This document shows, in pieces, positions 45,317 through 53,482 of a stretch of DNA of 64,000 bases; position 1 is the first letter of the stretch, and each line of letters opens with the position of its first letter. This stretch comes from LZORAL124-50-18 sp051208045 (GTDB lineage: Bacteria; Pseudomonadota; Gammaproteobacteria; Pseudomonadales; Oleiphilaceae). The DNA is taken from positions 1 to 64,000 of the forward strand of contig JBPJFY010000016.1 in the NCBI GenBank assembly GCA_051208045.1, given 5' to 3'. The notes beneath the pieces are model-generated. The model was not told where the DNA came from. It searched no databases and saw only the letters and a list, made by a program, of their open reading frames with translations. The translations under genes and the position numbers were made by a program.

Positions 45317-45817
45317 CTAACGGGTATTTTTTTCAAGGGCCTGATCGATGTTCTCGGTGCGGGATTCCATCATCTTTCGCGCCACCTTGGCATCTTCCAG
45401 CACTTTGCGGGCATTACCGGGCGTCAGAATCTCTGAAACGTCCCCCGGCAAGGCCTTTGCCGGTTCAGGGGTTGCTTCCTCTTCTTCGTCTACCGGTACG
45501 GATTGAATCACATTCGCGTTCGGATCGACCTCGACAATCTGAAACTCGGCAGTTTGCGGTGGCGGCTCATCACTGTAGTGCAGTTGTCCGTGCTCGTCAC
45601 GCCACTTGTAAAAAACCTGTGTACCGCCGCTCAACGGACTTTTTACCCCGCCAGACTCCCCGGCGCCCGGAATGAAGTCTTTGAGCGCTGGCGGCTGCCA
45701 ATCGGTCAACGTCGGGATACTCAGCATGGGTTCACCGCCCCGATTTTTCATAAAGAACGGCCACGCGATCGCACCCACCAGAAGACTGAACGTCGCCAGC
45801 CGAAAAATCCACTTCAT
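45317..45817 (-). CDS. DUF4124 membrane-anchored protein
   Basis: A 166-residue protein with one N-terminal transmembrane segment (FSLLVGAIAWPFFM). A DUF4124 motif follows at about residues 65-90: QVFYKWRDEHGQLHYSDEPPP. This short sheet is common in envelope proteins of Gammaproteobacteria. The C-terminal half is acidic then helical. Function unknown. GGAG lies five bases before the ATG at 45817. The gene is divergent from yheS and probably transcribed towards the FkpA-like gene's upstream side. Confidence 0.75.
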   Translation of the reverse strand: MKWIFRLATFSLLVGAIAWPFFMKNRGGEPMLSIPTLTDWQPPALKDFIPGAGESGGVKSPLSGGTQVFYKWRDEHGQLHYSDEPPPQTAEFQIVEVDPNANVIQSVPVDEEEEATPEPAKALPGDVSEILTPGNARKVLEDAKVARKMMESRTENIDQALEKNTR

Positions 45818-45942
45818 GGTCACTCCTGTTACCGGGGTTGTCTCCCGGTTTCTCTCCAGTGTAAGCCATTTTACTATGTCCCGCCGACCTTGGAGTGGGT
45901 ATAATTTCGCTTTTGCGTTTTTCGAGAGTATTACCCGCCACT

Positions 45943-47868
45943 ATGATCAAACTTCAATCGCTCAGCCTCCAGCGCGGGGGCGTCTATCTATTGGAACAGG
46001 CAGACCTCACCATTTTTGATCAGCAGAAAGTGGCTATTGTCGGGGCGAACGGGGCAGGGAAGTCGAGCCTGTTCAAACTGATTCTGGGAGAGCTGTCGGT
46101 CGATCAGGGGTCGCTGACGCTCTCTGGCAATCAACGCCTGAGCCATATGGCGCAGGAGACGCCCTATGTGGATCAGGCGGCTGTTGACTACGTCGTCGCC
46201 GGCGATCAGGCGTTGGATCAGGTGCTTCAACAACTGGCGCACGCAGAAGCGGCCGGAAATACCGACCAGATCACACGCCTGCACGATGATATGGATCGCC
46301 TGGACGGCTACCAGGCAAAAAACCGGGCGGAGCGTTTACTCCACGGCCTGGGATTTCATCAGGAACAAATGACACGGCCCGTGGCGAGCTTTTCGGGCGG
46401 TTGGCGCATTCGACTGAATTTAGCCCGCGCCCTGATGTGTCCGTCGGACCTGCTTCTGCTGGACGAGCCCACCAACCACTTGGATCTTGATGCTACCCTG
46501 TGGCTGGAACAGTGGCTGCGTAACTACCCCGGTACGCTGCTTTTGATCTCACACGACCGGGATTTCATTGATCGTGTCGCCGAGGTGATTGTGCACTTCG
46601 ATCAGAAACGATTGACCGCTTACACCGGCAACTATTCTTCGTTCGAAAAACAAAAAGCAGAACGGCTTGCCCAACAACAGCAGGCCTACGAGAAGCAACA
46701 GGTACGCAAGGCGGAAATTGAAGACTTTGTCCGACGATTCAAAGCCAAGGCCACAAAAGCCAAGCAAGCGCAAAGCCGGCTGAAAGAGCTGGAGCGTATG
46801 GAAGATATCGCCCCGGCACACATTGATTCACCCTTTCGCTTCAGCTTCCCCTGCAGCGACAAGCTCTCGACGCCGCTGCTTACGCTCGACCACGCCACAC
46901 TGGGCTACGCGCACGCGTCTCCGGTGCTGAACGCTGTACGGCTCTCCATATTGCCTGGCACACGCATTGGACTGTTGGGCCATAACGGTGCCGGGAAATC
47001 CACCTTGATTAAATCCATGACCGGGAGTTTGGCCTTGCTGGATGGCAAACGCACCACTGGCCAGCACCTGAAAACCGGCTACTTCGCCCAGCACCAGCTG
47101 GAAGCCTTGGATCTCCATGCCAGCCCGTTTGTGCACATCCAGCGCCTGTCGCCCATGGCAACGGATCAGGAAATTCGAAATTTTCTCGGAGGCTTTGATT
47201 TTCAGGGAGACGATGCGCTTAAGGCCGTGAACACGTTTTCCGGGGGCCAAAAGGCACGACTGGCGCTGGCTTTGATTGCCTGGCAAAAACCCAACGTTCT
47301 GTTGCTGGATGAGCCAACCAACCACCTGGATCTTGAAATGCGCCACGCCATGACCGTGGCCTTGCAGGGATTCGAAGGCGCTATCATTGTGGTTTCCCAT
47401 GACCGGCATTTGCTTAAAAACACGGTGGATGAATTCTGGCTGGTCGATCAGGGGCGAGTCACTGACTTTGAAGGCACGCTGGAAGACTACGAGAAGTGGC
47501 TGTTGGGGCGTGATAAATCCACACCTGCCCCGGCCACTGCCGGCATGGAACCAACGACGGAGGCCACCCGAAGCAGTGCGGAAGACCGGAAGCAGCAAAA
47601 AAGGCTGGAGGCAGCGATGCGCCAGCGGCTCAGCCCCCTGAAAAAGAAGCTCAGTGCCATCGATAAGGAAATGGCGGAAGTACAGGCCAGCAGCACGGAC
47701 ATTGAACACGCCCTCGCGGATGAAACGCTCTATGCTGACACGCGGAAGGCAGACCTGAAAAAACTGCTTCAACAACAGGCCGACCTGCGCGCCCGCCTGG
47801 ACGAGCTGGAAATGCACTGGTTTGAACTGAGCGAAGAAATTGAACAGCTGGAAAGCGCACCACTGTAG
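45943..47868 (+). CDS. yheS: ABC-F ATPase, YheS type
   Basis: A 641-residue soluble protein with two ABC cassettes and no membrane domain. Cassette 1: GANGAGKSSLFK, FSGGWRIRLNLARAL, LLLLDEPTNHLDLDA. Cassette 2: GHNGAGKSTLIK, FSGGQKARLALAL, LLLDEPTNHLDLEM. The linker KAKATKAKQAQSRLKELERM (the P-site tRNA interaction motif) and a charged C-terminal coiled coil follow E. coli YheS closely. ABC-F proteins bind the ribosomal E site and help with stalled translation. An upstream in-frame ATG (45895) is rejected because IKLQSLSLQRGG is the conserved start. Confidence 0.94.
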   Translation: MIKLQSLSLQRGGVYLLEQADLTIFDQQKVAIVGANGAGKSSLFKLILGELSVDQGSLTLSGNQRLSHMAQETPYVDQAAVDYVVAGDQALDQVLQQLAHAEAAGNTDQITRLHDDMDRLDGYQAKNRAERLLHGLGFHQEQMTRPVASFSGGWRIRLNLARALMCPSDLLLLDEPTNHLDLDATLWLEQWLRNYPGTLLLISHDRDFIDRVAEVIVHFDQKRLTAYTGNYSSFEKQKAERLAQQQQAYEKQQVRKAEIEDFVRRFKAKATKAKQAQSRLKELERMEDIAPAHIDSPFRFSFPCSDKLSTPLLTLDHATLGYAHASPVLNAVRLSILPGTRIGLLGHNGAGKSTLIKSMTGSLALLDGKRTTGQHLKTGYFAQHQLEALDLHASPFVHIQRLSPMATDQEIRNFLGGFDFQGDDALKAVNTFSGGQKARLALALIAWQKPNVLLLDEPTNHLDLEMRHAMTVALQGFEGAIIVVSHDRHLLKNTVDEFWLVDQGRVTDFEGTLEDYEKWLLGRDKSTPAPATAGMEPTTEATRSSAEDRKQQKRLEAAMRQRLSPLKKKLSAIDKEMAEVQASSTDIEHALADETLYADTRKADLKKLLQQQADLRARLDELEMHWFELSEEIEQLESAPL

Positions 47869-47898
47869 CGTGGCGCGTGGTACATCATCTGTGTCTGG

Positions 47899-48276
47899 TT
47901 ACACAGACTTTCTGGTCAATGGGCACTGGTCATAACGTATGCCCGCCCAACCGGTTTTCATGAACTGGCGAATGTTCTGATGATCCTCGCCCTCCGGGTG
48001 CTTGACCACATCCTGCCGATAAAAATCGCCAAAACAGGCCAGCATTTCCGATTCCGACAGCCCATGCAGTTGGCCAAAAGCAAACAACTTGCACGACCCT
48101 TCATTAGTGCCAGCCTCATTGTGCACATCGCCATTCACAAAGGGCACCGCAGTGTAGTGGTAATTCTCTGCGATGACCTCCGTCACCGTCTGAAAATGGA
48201 CGGCATCCGGCCGAGATTTCAGGTGTTCCAACAACAGTGTTTCTGTCATATCGATAAACTCATCTACTTTCCCCAT
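47899..48276 (-). CDS. HopJ-family protein
   Basis: A 125-residue cytoplasmic protein. FQTVTEVIAENYHYTAVPFVNG, then GTNEGSCKLFAFGQLHGLSESEMLACFGDFYRQDVVKHPEGEDHQNIRQFMKTGWAGI match the HopJ type III effector family name. Despite that label, members are widespread in non-pathogens without type III secretion, and the protein has no secretion context here. Function is unknown. It lies downstream of ppx on the same strand with a 16-base gap and is likely co-transcribed. Confidence 0.85.
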   Translation of the reverse strand: MGKVDEFIDMTETLLLEHLKSRPDAVHFQTVTEVIAENYHYTAVPFVNGDVHNEAGTNEGSCKLFAFGQLHGLSESEMLACFGDFYRQDVVKHPEGEDHQNIRQFMKTGWAGIRYDQCPLTRKSV

Positions 48277-48292
48277 TTCAAGACACGCGGCT

Positions 48293-49819
48293 TCAGGACA
48301 CCTGAATGGTCAACGAAACGCCCATTTTTGCCAGATAGTCCTGCTCTTTCTCCAGATCCCCCATGGTGAGCGGGTGTTGCTCCGCCCACTCCGCATCAAA
48401 CGTCAGGGAGAGTTGTGATCCGTCCACCTGCAAGCGATACTGGTCCGTAGCTTCACTGCTTCGCCCATGTTGCAGCAGCACCGCCAGGCGGAGGAGCACA
48501 CTCAAACGAATCAGGGGCTCCGCTTCTTCAGAATTCAATGCGGCAAAAATCTCAGGCAGAAACTTCCGGCGATGGCTCCGCACCAGCAATGCCAGAGCGG
48601 CTTGCACCGGCTTACTGAATCCGGGGAGATCCGAGTGCTCCAACAGGTAGGCCCCGTGCTTGTGATACTGGGTATGGGAAATTGCCAAACCAATTTCATG
48701 CAACCGTGCTGCCCACTGAAGCAGATTCTGATAATAGGGCGCGGTGAGGTCCCACGACTGGGCCACCTGGGCGAGGGAATGGAGCGCATTATGCTCCACT
48801 GCCGCCGCATGGCTCTGATCGATCGAATAACGCTCTGCCAGCGCCTGGATAGACCGCTCGCGCACGTCTTCATGGCAGATGCGTCCCAGTAAATCGTACA
48901 AGACTCCCTCGCGCAACGCCCCGTCTGACACATGCATTTCATCGATCCCCATGACATTAAAACAGGCCGTGACAATCGCCAGCCCCCCCATAAAGGTACT
49001 CTGGCGATCTTTTTTGACGCCCAGCGTATCGAGCTTGGCAATGGAGCCCAGTTTCAAGACCCGCTTACGAAGATCCTGCAACGCCTGCCGGGTAATACCG
49101 TTCTGAGAGATTCCGTTCCGCTCCAGCACTTGCGCAATGGACTTGAACGTACCCGACGAGCCAACCGCTTCTTGCCAACCATACCGGGTAAACTGCTCTT
49201 TGATATACAAAATTTCACTGGCAGCCGCATTCACCGCCTTGGAGAAGTCACTTTCCTTGAACCGGTCGTCGGGAAAATATCGGCGGCTGAACGACACACA
49301 GCCCATGTGCAGGCTTTCGAGTGCCTGTGCCTCGAAGCGCTCACCGATGATAAACTCCGTTGATCCTCCCCCAATATCAATGACCAGCCGTTTGCCCACA
49401 TCATCCGACAGGGTATGTGCCACACCCAGATAGACCAGTCGCGCTTCCTCCCGGCCGGCGATGACTTCGATGGGAACACCCAGCATCCGGCGGGCGGCCA
49501 GTTGAAACTGGCGCGCATTTTTTGCTGCGCGTAAGGTGTTGGTGCCCACCACACGTACCGATTGGGGCGGGATATTCTGCAACTTCTGGGCGAACCGGCT
49601 CAGGCATTCCAGTGCCCGGGTCTGTGCGTCTTCGGTCAAATTATTGTTTGCATCCAGTCCGGCACCCAGCTGAACTTTCTCCCCCATTTTGGAAACAACC
49701 CGCACCTCTCCCTGGATTAATCGAGCCACAACCATGTGGAAGCTGTTTGAACCAAGGTCAATCGCCGCCATCAGGGCGGATTGATCTTCTCGCGAGCTGT
49801 TTTCTGTATTCTCAGTCAA
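48293..49819 (-). CDS. ppx: exopolyphosphatase
   Basis: A 508-residue Ppx/GppA enzyme that degrades polyphosphate or pppGpp. N-terminal actin-like domain: AAIDLGSNSFHMVVARL, VVGTNTLRAAKNARQF, VIDIGGGSTEFIIG, HMGCVSFSRRYF, GSSGTFKSIAQVL. A helical C-terminal region with HD-like text (LLQWAARLHEIGLAISHTQYHKHGAYLLEHSDLPGFS) makes it a full-length Ppx. The open frame runs back to 49969, but that part has no family match; a TTG at 49819 with AAGG just upstream gives the usual length. It is divergent from trxA. Confidence 0.93.
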   Translation of the reverse strand: MTENTENSSREDQSALMAAIDLGSNSFHMVVARLIQGEVRVVSKMGEKVQLGAGLDANNNLTEDAQTRALECLSRFAQKLQNIPPQSVRVVGTNTLRAAKNARQFQLAARRMLGVPIEVIAGREEARLVYLGVAHTLSDDVGKRLVIDIGGGSTEFIIGERFEAQALESLHMGCVSFSRRYFPDDRFKESDFSKAVNAAASEILYIKEQFTRYGWQEAVGSSGTFKSIAQVLERNGISQNGITRQALQDLRKRVLKLGSIAKLDTLGVKKDRQSTFMGGLAIVTACFNVMGIDEMHVSDGALREGVLYDLLGRICHEDVRERSIQALAERYSIDQSHAAAVEHNALHSLAQVAQSWDLTAPYYQNLLQWAARLHEIGLAISHTQYHKHGAYLLEHSDLPGFSKPVQAALALLVRSHRRKFLPEIFAALNSEEAEPLIRLSVLLRLAVLLQHGRSSEATDQYRLQVDGSQLSLTFDAEWAEQHPLTMGDLEKEQDYLAKMGVSLTIQVS

Positions 49820-50020
49820 GTGCCTTGAAATCCTTCTATTCGACCGTATATTAAAATAAATGATCAGTACCCTTCGGTCTGTGCGGTAATTGTGGCACAG
49901 CCATTCCCTATGAGCCAGATGAAATAAATGATGAAATTTATTCAGCACTGGCCCTATAATGGCAATCATTCGAAGATATTCACCGATGCACTAATTCATA
50001 CATTTAATCAGGAAACGGTA

Positions 50021-50347
50021 ATGAGCGATAACATCACAAACGTCACCGACGACACCTTTGAAAGCGAAGTTTTGAATGCCGAAGGCCCTGTTCTGGTCGA
50101 CTACTGGGCGGAATGGTGTGGCCCCTGTAAAATGATTGCGCCGGTGCTGGAAGAAATCGCAGACGAATACGCCGGCAAGCTCAAAATCTGCAAACTGAAC
50201 ATTGATGAGAATGAGCAAACGCCACCGAAGTTCAACATTCGCGGCATTCCTACTCTGATGCTGTTCAAAAATGGTAATGTGGACGCTACGAAAGTAGGTG
50301 CACTGTCCAAGTCCCAGTTGACGGCTTTTATCGACAGCAACATCTAA
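50021..50347 (+). CDS. trxA: thioredoxin 1
   Basis: A 108-residue thioredoxin. Active site WCGPC at Cys33/Cys36, preceded by VLVDYWAE; cis-proline in [11 protein letters not shown]. It is the cytoplasmic dithiol reductant for ribonucleotide reductase, PAPS reductase and others. The frame opens earlier at 49928, but the ATG at 50021 starts the conserved protein and has AGGAAA upstream. A hairpin follows the stop. Confidence 0.97.
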   Translation: MSDNITNVTDDTFESEVLNAEGPVLVDYWAEWCGPCKMIAPVLEEIADEYAGKLKICKLNIDENEQTPPKFNIRGIPTLMLFKNGNVDATKVGALSKSQLTAFIDSNI

Positions 50348-50352
50348 AATTC

Positions 50353-50377
50353 ATGGCTACCATATGCGTAGCCATTT
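50353..50377 (+). terminator. probable terminator after trxA
   Basis: ATGGCTAC, seven-base loop CATATGC, GTAGCCAT, then TTTCCCT. The eight-pair stem is strong but the T run is only three, so efficiency may be partial. Confidence 0.55.
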
Positions 50378-50452
50378 CCCTCCAGACTGCTCATCGCACG
50401 CGTAATATGGCACACTGAGTGTATCCTTTATCATCGAGTGGGAGATAATCAA

Positions 50453-51115
50453 TTGAACACAGCCGACTCTGAACTGGTTTCCGTACTCATCGTTGATGAT
50501 CACCCGATGCTGCGCAAAGGCGTCACCGATTTGTTGGCGCTGGAGGAAGGGTTTGGCGCGGTTAAGGAAGCCAAATCCGGCGAAGAAGCACTGGAATTGG
50601 CCACCGAGTTTGAGCCCGACATTATCCTGCTGGATCTGAACATGAAAGGCATGGATGGCATTGCCACCATTGCCGCCATGCGCGACCGTGACATTTACTC
50701 CCGGATTTTGATTTTTTCCGTGTCCGATGATCAGGCCGATGTCATTCGTGCCATCAAGTCCGGTGCCGACGGCTACATCCTGAAAGATTCCGAGCCGGAA
50801 GCACTGGTTCAGTTTCTCCATCAGGCGGTTAACGGCTCCATGGCCATCAGTGATAAGTTAACCGGCATACTTGCACAAGCCCTGAAAGAAGAGGACAAAC
50901 CCGGCCCCCACATTGCTTTGAATACGCTGACGTACCGGGAACAACAGATTCTCTCCCTCATCGCCGCGGGCATGAGCAATAAAATGATTGCACGCGATCT
51001 CAGTATTGCCGAAGGCACGGTCAAGGTGCATGTCAAAAACCTGCTGAAAAAACTGAAAATGCGCAGTCGGGTTGAAGCGGCCATCTGGGCAATGGAAAAC
51101 AATCTTAAAAAATAG
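50453..51115 (+). CDS. NarL/FixJ-family response regulator
   Basis: A 220-residue two-component regulator. Receiver: VLIVDDHPMLRKGV with the acidic pair, phospho-acceptor Asp61 in IILLDLNMKGMDG, then FSVSDDQADV and the Lys in YILKDSEPE. C-terminal LuxR-type HTH: LTYREQQILSLIAAGMSNKMIARDL, EGTVKVHVKNLLKKL. It is closest to NarL/NarP, which control nitrate- and molybdoenzyme-linked genes; mobA follows after 20 bases. No histidine kinase is present in the window. A TTG start with GGGAG eight bases upstream is preferred over the GTG at 50438. Confidence 0.88.
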   Translation: MNTADSELVSVLIVDDHPMLRKGVTDLLALEEGFGAVKEAKSGEEALELATEFEPDIILLDLNMKGMDGIATIAAMRDRDIYSRILIFSVSDDQADVIRAIKSGADGYILKDSEPEALVQFLHQAVNGSMAISDKLTGILAQALKEEDKPGPHIALNTLTYREQQILSLIAAGMSNKMIARDLSIAEGTVKVHVKNLLKKLKMRSRVEAAIWAMENNLKK

Positions 51116-51135
51116 AAAACACTCTCAAGAAATAG

Positions 51136-51810
51136 ATGAACTCTCCCCCGATGCCTGCCGATACCGCGACCACTGATGTCTCCAACGGTCTGCCTTTTTC
51201 ACTGGACGGCGGTATTATTGCGGGCGGATTAGGGAGCAGAATGCATGGGCAGGACAAAGGGTTGCTCGAACTGAACAACGTCGCCTTCGCCCAGAGTATC
51301 ACCAGAGCGCTTCGCCCCTATGTTGGTCAGCTCATCATCAACTGCAACCGAAATCACACCGCCTACGCACAGTTCGCTGATCAGGTGGTAGGCGACCTGC
51401 CCAGAGAAGTCAATGGACAAACTCAGGTGGCCTATGATGGCCCAATGGCTGGTATCACCGCGATCCTGAAATCTTCAAAAGCACACTACGTTTTATTCAG
51501 CCCCTGTGACACCCCGTGCCTTCCGGACTCTTACGTCCCCAGAATGCTGAACTGCCTGCGCGACTCCGGGTATTCCCCGGAAAACCCACGCATTGTTATC
51601 GCTTCCGACGGCGAACGCTGGCACCCGCTCCATGTGCTTATGCCCATCGGCTATGCCGATAGCATCACCGAGTTTCTCGCGGCAGGCGAACGCAAGGTCA
51701 TGTTCTGGCTGAAACAGAGAAATCCACTGATCTGTGATTTTTCAGACTGCCCGGACGCATTTTTCAACGTGAACTCACCCTCTGACCTCGAATCCCTCTC
51801 GTTAACCTGA
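51136..51810 (+). CDS. mobA: molybdenum cofactor guanylyltransferase
   Basis: A 224-residue MobA that attaches GMP to molybdopterin to make the bis-MGD cofactor. Signature GGIIAGGLGSRMHGQDKGLLEL (the family pattern is LAGGxxxRMGGxDKGL, with a His in place of one Gly), then VVGDLP, YDGPMAGITAIL and VLFSPCDTPCLP. The first ~25 residues are unconserved. It sits 20 bases after the NarL-type regulator in apparent operon, and 3.6 kb before a molybdopterin oxidoreductase that would need this cofactor. Confidence 0.92.
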   Translation: MNSPPMPADTATTDVSNGLPFSLDGGIIAGGLGSRMHGQDKGLLELNNVAFAQSITRALRPYVGQLIINCNRNHTAYAQFADQVVGDLPREVNGQTQVAYDGPMAGITAILKSSKAHYVLFSPCDTPCLPDSYVPRMLNCLRDSGYSPENPRIVIASDGERWHPLHVLMPIGYADSITEFLAAGERKVMFWLKQRNPLICDFSDCPDAFFNVNSPSDLESLSLT

Positions 51811-51907
51811 TCCTGATCAGAAATTTCTCAAATAAGCTTTGCCAACTTGCCCGCTCTGCATCTATGTTAATACAGTGACGCAGGATAATTTTCACGGGAG
51901 CGCTTTC

Positions 51908-52636
51908 GTGCCGATTTTCGAATGGAAACCGGAATATGAAACCGGCATACACGACATTGATGAGCAGCATCAGTATCTGGTTTCGCTTATAAACCGGCTT
52001 GACCAGTTGATTCACGCCCCCCAGGCCAGTTCCGATGACACGGTTGCTGATTTGGAAGAACTGTACACGGAGTTGTTTGATTACACCGTCTACCACTTCA
52101 ATTATGAAGAGCAGCTGATGGAGCAGTCGGGCTATGCCAGCGCTTCCATGACTGCACATAAGAAACAACACGACCAGTTCATTCTCGAATTGAAGTCGGT
52201 TCTGAACGATTTTCAGGATGTAAAACTTGCGGATGGCAAAGTCATTTTGTCGTTTCTGACAAACTGGCTGATCAACCATATTTGCAAGATCGATAAGAAA
52301 CTGGCGAAACATGTGCTGGCACAGGCTCAGCCCAATGATCCGGCAGAGCCAGCGACTGCCTCTACCACAGATACCATGTTAACAGACTACCAGGACGACC
52401 GGCATTTCCTGGGCCTGTTTATGGATTTTTCCGAACACCTGTCTCACCACTTGAGTCAGGTGGAAAAACAACTGACGCAGTTACGCAAACAGCTCAGCAC
52501 AGACGCGGAGGATGAGCCTCTTCCCGTCCCGAAAAAGCTCACCGAGCGTATCATGCGCCGCGTAAGGATTGTGCGGTCACTGGTAGGAAATCTCGAATCC
52601 TCGGCCAAGAGCCTGAGAAAAAACAAGAAGTCCTGA
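51908..52636 (+). CDS. bacteriohemerythrin with C-terminal extension
   Basis: A 242-residue protein. Residues 1-135 are a hemerythrin domain with all seven di-iron ligands: His21, His63, Glu67, His84, His88, His124 and Asp129 (IHDIDEQH, YHFNYEEQLM, HKKQHDQF, NHICKID). It should bind O2 or sense it or NO. The last ~105 residues are a helical extension (LGLFMDFSEHLSHHLSQVEKQLTQLRKQL and a basic tail) not typical of the small family members. GTG start at 51908 with GGGAG upstream. It follows mobA and is convergent with the isochorismatase gene, two bases apart. Confidence 0.9.
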   Translation: MPIFEWKPEYETGIHDIDEQHQYLVSLINRLDQLIHAPQASSDDTVADLEELYTELFDYTVYHFNYEEQLMEQSGYASASMTAHKKQHDQFILELKSVLNDFQDVKLADGKVILSFLTNWLINHICKIDKKLAKHVLAQAQPNDPAEPATASTTDTMLTDYQDDRHFLGLFMDFSEHLSHHLSQVEKQLTQLRKQLSTDAEDEPLPVPKKLTERIMRRVRIVRSLVGNLESSAKSLRKNKKS

Positions 52637-52638
52637 GG

Positions 52639-53178
52639 CTATCGAACCAAAGCCGCCAGCGCTTTGAACTCTGGCCCTTCCGCCACCCGTTGCAATTCAA
52701 ACAACGCCATCTCGATGGAAGAAATGGCCGCGCCTGACTGGGCCATTCGGTCCAGACCAATCTGACAATTGTCCAGCGTGCGTGAGGAAACAGCGTCCTC
52801 CAATACCGTCACGCTGTACCCGGCTTCCATCAATTGAATGGCACTTTGATACACACAAATATGGGCTTCGATACCTACCAGAATCACCTGAGTTCTGCCG
52901 GATTCCGACAGCGCTTCACGAAAAGCATCACATCCCATACAACCAAACGACGTTTTCGCGATTGGCGCTTGATCACCCAACAGTTCTGCGACTTCGGGAA
53001 TGGTAGGACCGAGTTTATCCGGCACCTGTTCCAGCCAAAGCACGGGCACCGACAGCAATTGAAACCCCCGAATGGCCAATTGCAAATTATCAAACAGATG
53101 CTCTTTATCCGCCATCAGCTGAGCGAGCTTACCCTGTACATCTACCACTACCAGAACAGCCTTGTCTTTTTCCAGCAT
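52639..53178 (-). CDS. isochorismatase-family cysteine hydrolase
   Basis: A 179-residue YcaC-like hydrolase. The catalytic triad is visible: Asp in LVVVDVQGKLAQLM, Lys in APIAKTSFGCMGC, and Cys in VGIEAHICVYQSA. Members hydrolyse amides or isochorismate; substrate unknown. AGGAG before the ATG at 53178 decides the start over 53211. It lies 81 bases downstream of the SOS-controlled small ORF on the same strand and may be on the same transcript. Confidence 0.88.
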   Translation of the reverse strand: MLEKDKAVLVVVDVQGKLAQLMADKEHLFDNLQLAIRGFQLLSVPVLWLEQVPDKLGPTIPEVAELLGDQAPIAKTSFGCMGCDAFREALSESGRTQVILVGIEAHICVYQSAIQLMEAGYSVTVLEDAVSSRTLDNCQIGLDRMAQSGAAISSIEMALFELQRVAEGPEFKALAALVR

Positions 53179-53259
53179 ATCCTCTCCTGTCGAGTTAATC
53201 GCGCTCATCAATCAAACGCTCTGGCCTCACTCACCTGCCGGAAATTACCACAGCAGCGT

Positions 53260-53397
53260 TCAGGCACAGGCCTGCAGTAAGGTTTCACGCTTGTACTTGA
53301 CCCATTCAGAGCCGACTTTCTTGTAGTAAAACGCAATGAGTTTTTGATTGACGGGCATTTGAACTTTTATGATATCACCCAGCATTGTTACACCCAT
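53260..53397 (-). CDS. 45-residue small protein under LexA-type control
   Basis: A short frame below usual gene-calling limits: MGVTMLGDIIKVQMPVNQKL, then IAFYYKKVGSEWVKYKRETL and LQACA. It has a perfect AAGGAG six bases before the ATG. The protein is basic, with hydrophobic/aromatic patches (LIAFYYKK) and no obvious transmembrane helix. Two overlapping LexA boxes lie 48-82 bases upstream, so DNA-damage induction is strongly suggested. It resembles no SOS protein known to me (not SulA, DinI, TisB or YebG). The isochorismatase gene follows. Confidence 0.65.
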   Translation of the reverse strand: MGVTMLGDIIKVQMPVNQKLIAFYYKKVGSEWVKYKRETLLQACA

Positions 53398-53444
53398 GAC
53401 ACTCTCCTTCAATAAATTCCGCTGATGGTGTATCAGCGATCAGA

Positions 53445-53479
53445 TACTGTACATATAAACACTGTATACAAGTACAGTA
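53445..53479 (-). promoter_or_regulatory. two overlapping LexA (SOS) boxes
   Basis: CTGT-N8-ACAG at 53462-53477 is an exact LexA core, matching 16 of 20 positions of the E. coli consensus. CTGT-N8-ACAC at 53447-53462 is a second box with one core mismatch and also 16 of 20 overall. They share five bases. They lie between the end of the 53483-54337 gene and the small ORF starting at 53397 on the minus strand. Confidence 0.82.
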
Positions 53480-53482
53480 TAT

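Noticed and set aside
46828..47817. 329-codon open frame opposite yheS
   Set aside because: Antisense shadow of a confidently identified ABC-F gene.
48293..49969. N-terminal extension of Ppx back to 49969
   Set aside because: The extra 50 residues do not resemble the family and would place the start inside the trxA promoter region; the TTG at 49819 gives the normal length.
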